DNA from: UBA4716 sp002438865
Lineage (GTDB): Bacteria; Bacillota; Clostridia; UBA1381
Length of the DNA stretch: 31,286 bases
NCBI GenBank assembly: GCA_937907325.1
Contig: CALERO010000195.1
Coordinates: 1-31,286 of the forward strand
Reading direction: 5' to 3'
This document shows positions 6,645-15,250 of this stretch, piece after piece. The notes beneath the pieces are model-generated. The model worked only from the letters and a program-made list of their open reading frames with translations. It did no database searches and was not told where the DNA came from. Both the position numbers and the translations under genes were made by a program. Within the stretch, counting starts at the first letter, position 1; every line of letters starts with the position of its first letter.

Positions 6645-7517
6645 ATGAAAGGGATAATCTTAGCCGGCGGCAGCGGCACACGGCTCTACCCCGCAACGAG
6701 AGCCTTGGTTAAGCAGCTTTTGCCGGTATATGACAAGCCTATGATTTATTATCCGCTGTCAGTACTGATGCTTGCCGACATACGGGATATATTAATCATT
6801 TCAACGCCAAAGGATCTGCCATCTTTTGAGGGGCTGTTCGGCACGGGCAAAAAGCTTGGACTTAATATATCGTATGCGGAACAGACTGCGCCACGTGGAT
6901 TGGCGGACGCATTTTTAATCGGCGAAAGCTTTATCGGCAATGATGATGTGTGCCTTATACTCGGCGATAATTTATTTTACGGGCAAAACCTTACCTCTGT
7001 TTTGCAAACCTCCGTACATGAGCTAAACGGAGCAACCGTTTTCGGGTATCCGGTAAACAACCCGTCCGATTTCGGCATATGTGAGTTTGATGAAAACGGA
7101 AAGGTTATATCAATAGAAGAAAAGCCCAAGGTACCGAAATCAAACTACGCAGTACCCGGAATTTACTTTTACAACAACGACGTTATCGAAATTGCAAAGA
7201 ATATAAAGCCATCAAAGCGTGGCGAGCTTGAGATAACGTCTGTCAATAACGAGTACATACGGCGCAATCTTTTAAATGTTAAATTATTCGGCAGAGGAAT
7301 GGCATGGTTTGATACAGGAAACCCCCGTGCCCTGCGTGATGCGGGAGAATTTGTCGGAATGATACAGGAAAAGCAGGGATATTACATATCCTGTATTGAG
7401 GAGATTGCCTGGCGCAGGCACTTTATCGACAGCAAGCAATTGTACAATCTCGGCAAAGAGCTGGAACACAGCGAATACGGAAAATATATTTTAAAACTGG
7501 CAGGTGATGCAATATGA
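6645..7517 (+). CDS. rfbA: Glucose-1-phosphate thymidylyltransferase
   Basis: A 290-residue nucleotidyltransferase that makes dTDP-glucose from glucose-1-phosphate and dTTP. Seen: the nucleotide-binding signature GIILAGGSGTRLYP at the N-terminus, QLLPVYDKPMIYYPL, the metal-binding LGDNLFYG, EEKPKVPKSNYAVPGIYFY and GMAWFDTGNP, all in the family order. The length matches RmlA. GAGGGAG precedes the ATG. It overlaps rfbB by ATGA. rmlC and rmlD are not present in the window, so the product is not obviously headed to rhamnose. Confidence 0.97.
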   Translation: MKGIILAGGSGTRLYPATRALVKQLLPVYDKPMIYYPLSVLMLADIRDILIISTPKDLPSFEGLFGTGKKLGLNISYAEQTAPRGLADAFLIGESFIGNDDVCLILGDNLFYGQNLTSVLQTSVHELNGATVFGYPVNNPSDFGICEFDENGKVISIEEKPKVPKSNYAVPGIYFYNNDVIEIAKNIKPSKRGELEITSVNNEYIRRNLLNVKLFGRGMAWFDTGNPRALRDAGEFVGMIQEKQGYYISCIEEIAWRRHFIDSKQLYNLGKELEHSEYGKYILKLAGDAI

Positions 7518-8521
7518 TACATTTTATTACCGGCGGTGCGGGGTTTATCGGCTCAAACCACATAAGGCATATACTTACCTCCTATCCAAATGATGAAATC
7601 ATCTGTGCTGATAAGCTGACCTACGCCGGAAACTATGATAACATATCCGAATTTGAAACCGAGGACAGATTTCATTTTGAACGTGCGGATATTTGCGACA
7701 GGGCGGAAATTTTCAGACTTATTGAGAAATATAAACCCGACTGCATAGTAAATTTTGCGGCGGAAAGCCATGTTGACCGTTCCATTGAAAATCCCGAAAT
7801 ATTCCTTAAAACGAATATTATCGGCACATCGGTTCTGCTTGACGCAGTAAACAAATTCGGCATAAAGCGGTTTCATCAGATTTCAACCGATGAGATTTAC
7901 GGGGATTTGCCCATTGACAGACCGGATTTAAGCTTTGACGAGTTTTCGCCCGTTAAGCCGTCAAGTCCGTATTCGTCATCAAAAGCGGCTGCGGATATGC
8001 TGTGTACGGCGTATTTCAGAACCTACGGCACTCCGGTTACGATTTCACGATGTTCAAACAACTTCGGTCCGTACCAGTTCCCGGAAAAGCTGATACCGCT
8101 TATAATAGACAAAGCATTAAGGGACGAACCTCTGCCCATATACGGCGACGGCAAAAACATACGTGACTGGCTGTATGCAGAGGATCATTGCCGTGCTGTC
8201 GATATGATTGTAAGGCACGGGAAAATCGGCGAAGTTTACAACATAGGCGGAAATAACGAAAAGGCAAATATCGAGGTTGTGAAAACAATACTCGATGCGC
8301 TGAAAAAGCCATATTCGCTTATAACCTATGTTAAAGACCGCCCCGGTCACGACAGGCGGTATGCGATAAATTCCGAAAAGCTGCAAAAGGAGCTTGGCTG
8401 GGAACCGAGAACCGATTTTTCGGAGGGGATTAAACAAACGATAGGATGGTATTGCGATAATTCGGAATGGATACGGAGAATCCGTTCCGGTGAATATAAA
8501 AAATATATTAAAGAGGTGTGA
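7514..8521 (+). CDS. rfbB: dTDP-glucose 4,6-dehydratase
   Basis: A 335-residue extended SDR. It has an N-terminal NAD site (TGGAGFIGSNHI), the dehydratase motif STDEIYGDL, and the catalytic YxxxK as Y153/K157 in SPYSSSKAA. It also has SRCSNNFGPYQFPEKLIPL, specific for RmlB-type sugar nucleotide dehydratases, and RDWLYAEDH. It converts dTDP-glucose to dTDP-4-keto-6-deoxyglucose. That is the substrate of the WecE-type transaminase at 18129 in the same operon, which gives a direct biochemical link across ten kilobases. Confidence 0.97.
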   Translation: MIHFITGGAGFIGSNHIRHILTSYPNDEIICADKLTYAGNYDNISEFETEDRFHFERADICDRAEIFRLIEKYKPDCIVNFAAESHVDRSIENPEIFLKTNIIGTSVLLDAVNKFGIKRFHQISTDEIYGDLPIDRPDLSFDEFSPVKPSSPYSSSKAAADMLCTAYFRTYGTPVTISRCSNNFGPYQFPEKLIPLIIDKALRDEPLPIYGDGKNIRDWLYAEDHCRAVDMIVRHGKIGEVYNIGGNNEKANIEVVKTILDALKKPYSLITYVKDRPGHDRRYAINSEKLQKELGWEPRTDFSEGIKQTIGWYCDNSEWIRRIRSGEYKKYIKEV

Positions 8522-8525
8522 AATA

Positions 8526-11500
8526 ATGTTTAAAAAAATGAAAGGTTTATTATCTCTTTTTATCAGTATATCAATACTGTGTACCGTTATACCGGTAACG
8601 GGATATGCAGCTGACACACAGCCTGTGTCAAAGCTGTTTTCAACAACCTACGGCGGTTCAACAACGCTTATTTCAAAGGCTGTCAATAAAGGATTGACGC
8701 CGAGTTTCAACAACATAAAGAGCGTATCCTTTGTCGATTTAAAAGATTACGATCTGACAGGGGTTAAGACTGTGGATTATTCAGCCGACGGTGACGGCAG
8801 TGTCCTTGCATGGTATAACAACAATACGCTTTACATAGGCGGCTACGGAAAAATCATAGCCGGGGGCTCTCTGTCCTATGCATTCTACCACGGAACGTCT
8901 GTTGACGCAATCAACGGATTTGATATGCTTGATACTTCAAACGTAACGGATATGTCGGATATGTTTGAGAGGTGCGGAAGTAAGAGTGCAAGCTTTAAGC
9001 TGGATCTCGGCAATAATTTTGACACATCGAACGTAACATCTATGAGGTATATGTTCAAGGAGTGCGGCAGTGCGGAAAAGAACACGGGCTTTACACTGAA
9101 TTTGGGTAATAAGTTTGATACCTCAAAGGTAAAAAACATGTCACGTATGTTCAATTACTGCGGATGGTACAGCACAGTTTTCACGCTGGATTTAGGTGAT
9201 AAATTCGATACATCAAACGTAACGAGTATGGATTATATGTTCGACCACTGCGGATATAAAAGTAAAGTATTCAAACTTGATCTCGGCAGTAAATTTGATA
9301 CCTCAAAGGTAAAGGATATGTCACGTATGTTTGCCGACTGCGGATCCGCCAGTGAGAGCTTTACGCTTAATCTCGGCAATAAATTTAAAACCGCAAATGT
9401 AACGGATATGCGGTATATGTTCTTTGAGTGCGGTAAATCCTCCAAGAATTTTACAGAGCTTGACCTGAGTGGATTTACAATTTCATTTTCCGAAGTAAAT
9501 AGTCTGGCTAACTTTGCAGGCTATATTCCTGTTACAACCTTTATCTTCGGAGACGGCTGGGCAGATGCGGTTTTGCCGGAGCCGGGCAGCTTTGATGCGG
9601 TATTCGCTTCCATGTCAACCCTGCCGACTTACATAACAGGCGCAACCTCCAATCTGGTGAATTACAACTGGTCGGCAGATAAGAGACCGGCAACGTTTAC
9701 CGATAAAGGCAGCGTCACAATAACGGCAGAGGCAACTGAGGGCGGCACAGTTTCGGGCGGCGGCACCGTAATTGAGAGTGCAAACGTAAAGCTTACGGCA
9801 TCGGCAAATGAGGGATATAACTTTGACGGCTGGTATGACGGCGATACAAAAGTGTGCGATACGGAAGAATTTTTGGTTAAAAACGTAACGGCTGACAAGA
9901 CCTATACGGCGAAATTCACAGCAATTGTAAAGAAAATTTCAAAGCTGTTTTCAACCGGCAGTGAATCCACACTGCTTTCGAAAGCGGTCAGCGAAGGATT
10001 GGTAAGCTCAATAACCGATATAGAAGGCGTATCCTTTGTCAATTTGGGCAGCTATGATCTTACGAATGTTACAACTGCGGATTATTCCGCTGACGGTGAC
10101 GGCTATGTTCTTGCATGGTATGACAATAAGACACTTTACATAGGCGGTTATGAAACAATCATAGCCGGTGACTCTTTGGCATACGCATTTTATGGAGGAA
10201 AAAGAATTGACGCAATCAACGGAATTGATATGCTTGATACATCAAACGTAACGAATATGGCATCTATGTTTGAAGAATGTGGACAATACAGTGCACTTTT
10301 CACACTGGACCTCGGCAATAATTTTGATACCTCAAATGTTACCGATATGTCGCATATGTTTGATCATTGCGGATTGAACAGTACGGGTTTCACATTTAAT
10401 CTCGGCAATAAGTTTAATACATCGAAAGTAACGAACATGGAATATATGTTCTATTTCTGCGGAGAGTACAGTGATAATTTCACACTTGATCTCGGCGATG
10501 AATTTGACACCTCAAATGTAACAAATATGAGCTATATGTTTGCTGTCTGCGGAGTGTACAGTGAAGTTTTTACATTGGATTTCGGTGATAAATTTGACAC
10601 CTCAAAAGTGACGGATATGTCATATATGTTTTACTATTGCGGAAAGTTCTGTCCGGCTTTTACAGATCTTGACCTGAGCGAATTTACAATTTCAATTTCC
10701 GATGAAAACGGTCTTTTCCATTTTGCTGAGGACACTTCCGTTACAAGCTTTATTTTCGGGGACGGCTGGGCAAATGCGCCGTTGCCGCTTGGCGAAATGT
10801 TCAGAGTCGATTCGTCTATAGCAACAAAGGTTACCGGCGCACCCAAAAACCTGTTTGCTTATGATTGGGCAACGGATAACAGAGAGGTAACATTTACAGA
10901 TAAAATCTACTTTACAATAACGGCAGAGGCAGACGAGGGCGGAATGGTTTCGGGCAGCGGACTCGCTGATACGGGCGAAAGCATAACGCTTACCGCAACA
11001 CCTGATTACGGCTACACCTTTGACGGCTGGTACGATGGCGATACAAGAGTTTGCGATACGGCGGAGTTTGTTGTTGAAAATGTAACGGCGGACAAAACCT
11101 ATACGGCTAAGTTTACAAAGAATATCGTATATTACACAATTTCGGCAGAGGTCGGCACAGACGGCGGCACGGTATCGGGCGGCGGCAAAGTTGCAGAGGG
11201 CGAAAGCGTAACCCTCACCGCAGCGGCAAACGAAGGCTACACCTTTGACGGCTGGTACGACGGCGATACAAAGATTTGCGATACGGCGGAATTCGTTGTT
11301 AGCAATGTAACAGCTGATAAAACCTACACAGCGAAGTTTACGAAAAATCCGATTGTTGACCCTGACCCGACCTTTGACTTTACAAGCCTCAGAACGCTTA
11401 AAACCAAAAATATAACCGTAAACCACGAAACAAAGACAATTGATATTGATTCCGAGGACAATGCGGAATACATTACAATTTTTGTTCATCAAAAAGACGT

Positions 11501-12305
11501 TATTCCGGGAGGAACATTCAAAATGGCGAGCTATATGGGCAACAAGGTTGTATATGATAAAAACGGAAGCTACCGCATATACTTCGTTCATAATTTCACT
11601 GTTCCCGTTAAGGCTAATATAACAATAAACGGAGTAAGTGAACAGTACCTGGTAAATGTACATTTTGACACATCAAAAGCAAAATTTGATTTTACAAGCT
11701 TAAAAGGCGAAAGCTTCAGCAATATAACCGTAAATCATGATGAAAAAACCGTTCATATAACGGCAAACGACAGTGCGGACGATATTATTCTGTATGTAAA
11801 TCAGCACAGCACCGTTTACGGCGGAAAGCTGAGAATGGCAAGCTATCTCGGAAACAAGGTTACTTATGATCCGAGCGGAGTGTATACAATATACGCTAAC
11901 GGAAAGAACAGTGTTTCCGTTAAAACAAACATTACGATTAACGGCGTTACCGAGCAGTATCTGATAACGGTTGACTTCCCCTCTGTTGTCTGGGGTTTTG
12001 ATAACGTAAACGCCGAAAATGTCAAGAATGTAAGTATTGACCACGAAAACAAAGTCATAACGCTTGACGTAAACGACAATTGCGATAACCTCCTGCTCTA
12101 TATAGACCAGATATGCCAATCAAATATCAAAGGACAGATTTGGATGAAGAGCTATATGGGAAATAAGGTTGTATACAATGCGTCGGACAGAACTTACACG
12201 ATTACGAAAAAAGACAAAAATTCAATTACCGTAAAAACAAAAATAACCATGCTCGGCGAGACACGTTATTATGATATTAACATAAATTTTGCAGAAAATA
12301 ATTAA
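8526..12305 (+). CDS. BspA-like secreted repeat protein (DUF285, InlB-type B repeats)
   Basis: A 1259-residue extracellular protein. ATG 8526 is chosen because AAAGAGGTG lies 6-7 bases upstream; an earlier in-frame ATG (8490) is inside rfbB. Signal peptide: residues 1 to about 30 (basic start, hydrophobic core, GYAA). Domains by residue: DUF285 block 1 (about 34-380) with about six 30-residue repeats of the FDTSNVTxMxxMF type; InlB-B/Flg_new repeat (396-465); DUF285 block 2 (471-775) with five repeats; two more InlB-B-like repeats (793-865, 868-940); three unfamiliar C-terminal repeats of about 100 residues (950-1259). No LPxTG, SLH, choline-binding or C-terminal membrane segment is visible, so anchoring is unknown. 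BspA proteins often bind host or microbial surfaces. Its place inside a glycan operon suggests it is an acceptor or functional partner. Confidence 0.9.
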   Translation: MFKKMKGLLSLFISISILCTVIPVTGYAADTQPVSKLFSTTYGGSTTLISKAVNKGLTPSFNNIKSVSFVDLKDYDLTGVKTVDYSADGDGSVLAWYNNNTLYIGGYGKIIAGGSLSYAFYHGTSVDAINGFDMLDTSNVTDMSDMFERCGSKSASFKLDLGNNFDTSNVTSMRYMFKECGSAEKNTGFTLNLGNKFDTSKVKNMSRMFNYCGWYSTVFTLDLGDKFDTSNVTSMDYMFDHCGYKSKVFKLDLGSKFDTSKVKDMSRMFADCGSASESFTLNLGNKFKTANVTDMRYMFFECGKSSKNFTELDLSGFTISFSEVNSLANFAGYIPVTTFIFGDGWADAVLPEPGSFDAVFASMSTLPTYITGATSNLVNYNWSADKRPATFTDKGSVTITAEATEGGTVSGGGTVIESANVKLTASANEGYNFDGWYDGDTKVCDTEEFLVKNVTADKTYTAKFTAIVKKISKLFSTGSESTLLSKAVSEGLVSSITDIEGVSFVNLGSYDLTNVTTADYSADGDGYVLAWYDNKTLYIGGYETIIAGDSLAYAFYGGKRIDAINGIDMLDTSNVTNMASMFEECGQYSALFTLDLGNNFDTSNVTDMSHMFDHCGLNSTGFTFNLGNKFNTSKVTNMEYMFYFCGEYSDNFTLDLGDEFDTSNVTNMSYMFAVCGVYSEVFTLDFGDKFDTSKVTDMSYMFYYCGKFCPAFTDLDLSEFTISISDENGLFHFAEDTSVTSFIFGDGWANAPLPLGEMFRVDSSIATKVTGAPKNLFAYDWATDNREVTFTDKIYFTITAEADEGGMVSGSGLADTGESITLTATPDYGYTFDGWYDGDTRVCDTAEFVVENVTADKTYTAKFTKNIVYYTISAEVGTDGGTVSGGGKVAEGESVTLTAAANEGYTFDGWYDGDTKICDTAEFVVSNVTADKTYTAKFTKNPIVDPDPTFDFTSLRTLKTKNITVNHETKTIDIDSEDNAEYITIFVHQKDVIPGGTFKMASYMGNKVVYDKNGSYRIYFVHNFTVPVKANITINGVSEQYLVNVHFDTSKAKFDFTSLKGESFSNITVNHDEKTVHITANDSADDIILYVNQHSTVYGGKLRMASYLGNKVTYDPSGVYTIYANGKNSVSVKTNITINGVTEQYLITVDFPSVVWGFDNVNAENVKNVSIDHENKVITLDVNDNCDNLLLYIDQICQSNIKGQIWMKSYMGNKVVYNASDRTYTITKKDKNSITVKTKITMLGETRYYDININFAENN
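8926..9470 (+). repeat. DUF285 repeat array 1
   Basis: About six tandem units of about 90 bases, each encoding (F/L)-D-T-S-(N/K)-V-(T/K)-x-M-x-x-M-F followed by a CG-containing stretch and a FxLxLGxKF strand. In the middle of the array NVT and KVK versions alternate. Confidence 0.85.
9712..9920 (+). repeat. InlB B-type repeat unit 1
   Basis: Encodes a about 70-residue unit (ITAEATEGGTVSGGG ... FDGWYDGDTKVCDTEEF ... TYTAKF). It recurs at about 10905-11120 and 11133-11342. Confidence 0.8.
10228..10690 (+). repeat. DUF285 repeat array 2
   Basis: Five further units of about 90 bases. The whole block from about 9940 mirrors 8625-9710 (SKLFST, SKAV, SYDLT, YSADGDG, LAWY, AFYGG), showing that a unit of about 1.3 kb was duplicated inside the gene. 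Confidence 0.85.
10905..11342 (+). repeat. InlB B-type repeat units 2 and 3
   Basis: Two consecutive units sharing FDGWYDGDT, CDTAEFVV and NVTADKTYTAKFTKN. The DNA is nearly identical over long stretches, which implies recent duplication or gene conversion. Confidence 0.8.
11376..12300 (+). repeat. Three about 100-residue C-terminal repeats of unknown family
   Basis: Each unit has a strand with N(V/I)xxxHExK, a D-acidic turn, a V/I-rich strand ending in Q or H, (K/R)MxSYxGNKVxY, YxIxxxxxxSVxxKTxIT and a final YxIxVxF strand. They probably fold as beta-sandwiches and may mediate attachment. I do not recognise the family. Confidence 0.75.
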
Positions 12306-12321
12306 TTGGAGGTAAGTGCCG

Positions 12322-13479
12322 ATGAAACAAAACAGAATAAAAATCACGGCACGAATATCAGTGCTTCTGATGCTTTTTTCGGTGTTGTTTATGCAAACGG
12401 CTGCAGCCGAAAAAAAATCATATATGGTTGAGAAAATATCCGTTGAAAACGGATATTTTCTCAATGATTTTGAACCGGGCGTATATTATTATGATGTAAT
12501 AATGTCTTCATTTACATATAATCTTGCGGTTTCGGTTGAGCTTACAGATCCACGGTTTGAATATGAAATCAGCGGAGATGATGAGATAACTGCTTCCTCT
12601 GACTCCGAAAACGTCGTGACCGTATCCGTTCACGACACACTTGGGCAATACGAAACCGTTGAATACCACTTAAACGTTTATGTAGGAAATGACGCCATTA
12701 AATCCATTCCGTGGACCGGTCTTTCCTATCTCGATGTAGAAAACGGAATTTTCTCACCGCAGTTCAGCCGATACAGAATTACTTATTATGCGATTTTGGA
12801 AAATAACATAAAAAGCTTTGATGAGGCTGATGTAAATTACAGAACAATAAATCCCGACGATACGGTTGAGATTAAATGCCGTGATGAATTGAACAGCGAC
12901 GGCACTCTCAAAGAGGGCAAAAGAACAGAGTTTGAGCTTAAGGTGACGGAGAGTAACGGAAAAAGCAAAACATACTATCTTAACCTGTACAGAAAGGCGC
13001 ACATTACATCTTCCATAAGCGATACCGCAATACTTTCAAACATCAAAATAAACGGCGGTGAAGTGAATGTCCCTTTTTCAGAGCACAAGGCTTATTATGA
13101 TGTAACGGTTCCGAACTCCGTAAAAAATCTCGATATTCAGGCGTATCCTGCGGACCGAAGCGATATGGTACAGGTAATCGGAGCCGAATCAATGAATGAC
13201 AGCGACCCGGTGTTTGTAAACATTTTGGTTACTTCCCCGAGTGAAGATACATACAGTATTTATACATTAAGACTTTCATACAACAACTTTTTCACACCGA
13301 AATATTCGCTTTTTCAAATGCTTATCTGTATTCTTCTGCTCGGTTCCGTATTATTTGTAATCGGGTTCTTTGCGGCAATCTTTTGGATTAAAAGAAAAAC
13401 ACGCCTTAAAACAGATACGACGCTTGACAGCAACGAGGTGATGAATGATGTTGAAAAAGAAAATATGCCGACGGTATAA
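12322..13479 (+). CDS. Membrane-anchored protein with cadherin-like beta-sandwich repeats
   Basis: A 385-residue protein. ATG 12322 is supported by GGAGGT at 12308-12313. It has a signal peptide (about 1-30, ending TAAAE), three cadherin-like beta-sandwich units (PF12733 type) at about 35-125, 130-225 and 240-330, and one C-terminal membrane segment (about 336-362) followed by a basic cytoplasmic tail (WIKRKTRLK). The ectodomain would lie on the cell surface. Such domains commonly bind carbohydrate or other surface proteins. Lying between the BspA-like gene and the glycosyltransferases, it could tether the unanchored BspA-like protein or present the transferase to its acceptor. Both ideas are inference. 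Confidence 0.8.
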   Translation: MKQNRIKITARISVLLMLFSVLFMQTAAAEKKSYMVEKISVENGYFLNDFEPGVYYYDVIMSSFTYNLAVSVELTDPRFEYEISGDDEITASSDSENVVTVSVHDTLGQYETVEYHLNVYVGNDAIKSIPWTGLSYLDVENGIFSPQFSRYRITYYAILENNIKSFDEADVNYRTINPDDTVEIKCRDELNSDGTLKEGKRTEFELKVTESNGKSKTYYLNLYRKAHITSSISDTAILSNIKINGGEVNVPFSEHKAYYDVTVPNSVKNLDIQAYPADRSDMVQVIGAESMNDSDPVFVNILVTSPSEDTYSIYTLRLSYNNFFTPKYSLFQMLICILLLGSVLFVIGFFAAIFWIKRKTRLKTDTTLDSNEVMNDVEKENMPTV

Positions 13480-15250
13480 CACCGCATTGAAAAAAAACTT
13501 ACCCTCATACAAAAGGATTATTCTTTGTATGTCTGTTTTTTTCAATGCTGTGTTTTTTCTTGCGGCAATTGCTCACAATCCGCCGAATTGGTATACAAAT
13601 GACGATTTCCGTATGATGACGATAGTATCGGGAGCGTATTCGGGAACACCGAGTCCCGATATTGTTTTTATGCGTTACCCTATCGGACTTTTTCTGTCCG
13701 GCTTATACCGCATTACCGCCAATATTCCGTGGTACGGATTGTTCACTATGCTCTGTATGTTTTTTCCGAGCTGTGTTTTTTGCTATTATATAGTAAAAAA
13801 TGCATATGAAAAAAACAGAGTATTTTTAGGTATATTTTTGTATGCAATGCTTTTTATGTTTTTTATACAAAAATATATCTGCCTTCCGCAATTCACGCTA
13901 ACCTCCGCCTTTTTAGGCGTGGGAGCTTTTGCCGTACTGCACGAAATGCCGGATACAAACAACACAAAGCATATCTTTCTTGCCGGTATATTTGCCGTCT
14001 TGTCCTTTTCAATTCGGACAAAGGCGTTTTATTTGCTGCTGCCGGCACTGATATGGATTATTGCCGTCCGCATATTTAAGGATAAAAAAGATAAAAAGAA
14101 ATATATATTATGGGGATTTTTCACCTTTGCAATGTGCTTTTTGGTTGTTGCTGCCGATACGGCGGCATGGAGCAGACCGGAATATGCGGAATTTAAAAAG
14201 TTCAAGGAAGTACGTGCCGAAGTTTATGACTACGGCTCAATTCCGGGATATTACGAAAATATGCCTTTTTACAAGGAAAACGGCATAAGCGAAGTAACTT
14301 ACCGTGCAATATCGGGCAGATGCCTGGATTTCGACGAATCGGTAAACACCGAAAACCTGACCTTGATTTCCTCGTATATGAAACGCATACGCTCAACGGA
14401 AAAAAGTCTTTTTAAAAGGATTTCTTTGGCGGTTAAAAACGGTATTTCAAACTGGTATCATTCTGGCGACCAAACAATTAAATACTGCGCAATATTCGTG
14501 ACTGTTTTATTTTTCCTATGTATAGCAATGTCCGTAAAAAAGCGGAGGTTTGAAATTATATATCCGATTATTGCGGCAGGAATGGTATTTGAAATCACAT
14601 TCCTTGAATTTAACGGCAGAGTTATGGCACGTTTGATTGATTTGATGATGCTTTTACTGGCTGTTTGCGGTTCTCTTGCCGTTACGGAGCTTGCCGATAA
14701 AAGAACGATGCCGTTAGGGGACTGTATAAATCTTTTGAAAGATAATAAAGTAAAGTCGCTTTGCTTAGGCGGCTTGATGTGTGCGTCATTTCTGTTTGTG
14801 ACAGCGGGCGTTTGCAATATGCAGGACGACCTTGATAACAAATCGCTTATGCTTCGCAAAACCACAAATTCAAAGCTTGAGGCGCTTATGCAATATACGG
14901 AAAAATACCCCGACAGCTTTTTCTTTTACGATACCTATGATTTTATTTCATCAACAAATTATGTTTTTAAAACTTATGAGAAAAACAAGGTATTAAACAA
15001 CGAATCGACAGGGTCCTGGACTTCACATTCGCCGCTGTACTATGAAAGAAACCGTAAATTCGGTTTTGAAACGGCAATAGACGGCTTGACAAGCACAGAT
15101 GTTGAAGTTTATTTTATTACAACCTCTTCCCCGCGAATGGGAATAACAAAAACACTGAAAGATGTTTACAACAAGAAACTGACAGAGGTTGACAAAATAC
15201 AAGCGGCAAAGGATATACTTTATGTATATATGGTGACTGATGATGAATAA
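13445..15250 (+). CDS. Polytopic GT-C-type glycosyltransferase
   Basis: A 601-residue integral membrane protein with roughly ten hydrophobic segments. The first outer loop carries NWYTNDDFRMM with D53/D54, the acidic pair typical of GT-C enzymes that use polyprenyl-phosphate sugars, as in GtrII-like and ArnT-like families. Extracytoplasmic regions are seen at about 240-335 and in the last 120 residues. ATG 13445 or 13448 follows GAGGTG and overlaps the previous gene by 35 bases; the stop overlaps the next start. Inferred role: transfer of the aminosugar from undecaprenyl phosphate to an outer acceptor. Sequence similarity to a specific family cannot be confirmed by eye. Confidence 0.7.
   Translation: MMLKKKICRRYNTALKKNLPSYKRIILCMSVFFNAVFFLAAIAHNPPNWYTNDDFRMMTIVSGAYSGTPSPDIVFMRYPIGLFLSGLYRITANIPWYGLFTMLCMFFPSCVFCYYIVKNAYEKNRVFLGIFLYAMLFMFFIQKYICLPQFTLTSAFLGVGAFAVLHEMPDTNNTKHIFLAGIFAVLSFSIRTKAFYLLLPALIWIIAVRIFKDKKDKKKYILWGFFTFAMCFLVVAADTAAWSRPEYAEFKKFKEVRAEVYDYGSIPGYYENMPFYKENGISEVTYRAISGRCLDFDESVNTENLTLISSYMKRIRSTEKSLFKRISLAVKNGISNWYHSGDQTIKYCAIFVTVLFFLCIAMSVKKRRFEIIYPIIAAGMVFEITFLEFNGRVMARLIDLMMLLLAVCGSLAVTELADKRTMPLGDCINLLKDNKVKSLCLGGLMCASFLFVTAGVCNMQDDLDNKSLMLRKTTNSKLEALMQYTEKYPDSFFFYDTYDFISSTNYVFKTYEKNKVLNNESTGSWTSHSPLYYERNRKFGFETAIDGLTSTDVEVYFITTSSPRMGITKTLKDVYNKKLTEVDKIQAAKDILYVYMVTDDE

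Noticed and set aside
8117..8617. A 166-codon minus-strand frame over the end of rfbB
   Set aside because: It is a shadow of rfbB and the start of the next gene, with no ribosome site and no family match.
8900..10690. Regular about 90-base repeats considered as a CRISPR array
   Set aside because: They are in phase within one long reading frame, vary in sequence as coding repeats do, and have no unique spacers.
10692..11663. A 323-codon open frame on the minus strand inside the BspA-like gene
   Set aside because: It is antisense to a repeat-rich, clearly coding frame with signal peptide and known domains. Its translation has no recognisable domain and mirrors the repeats.
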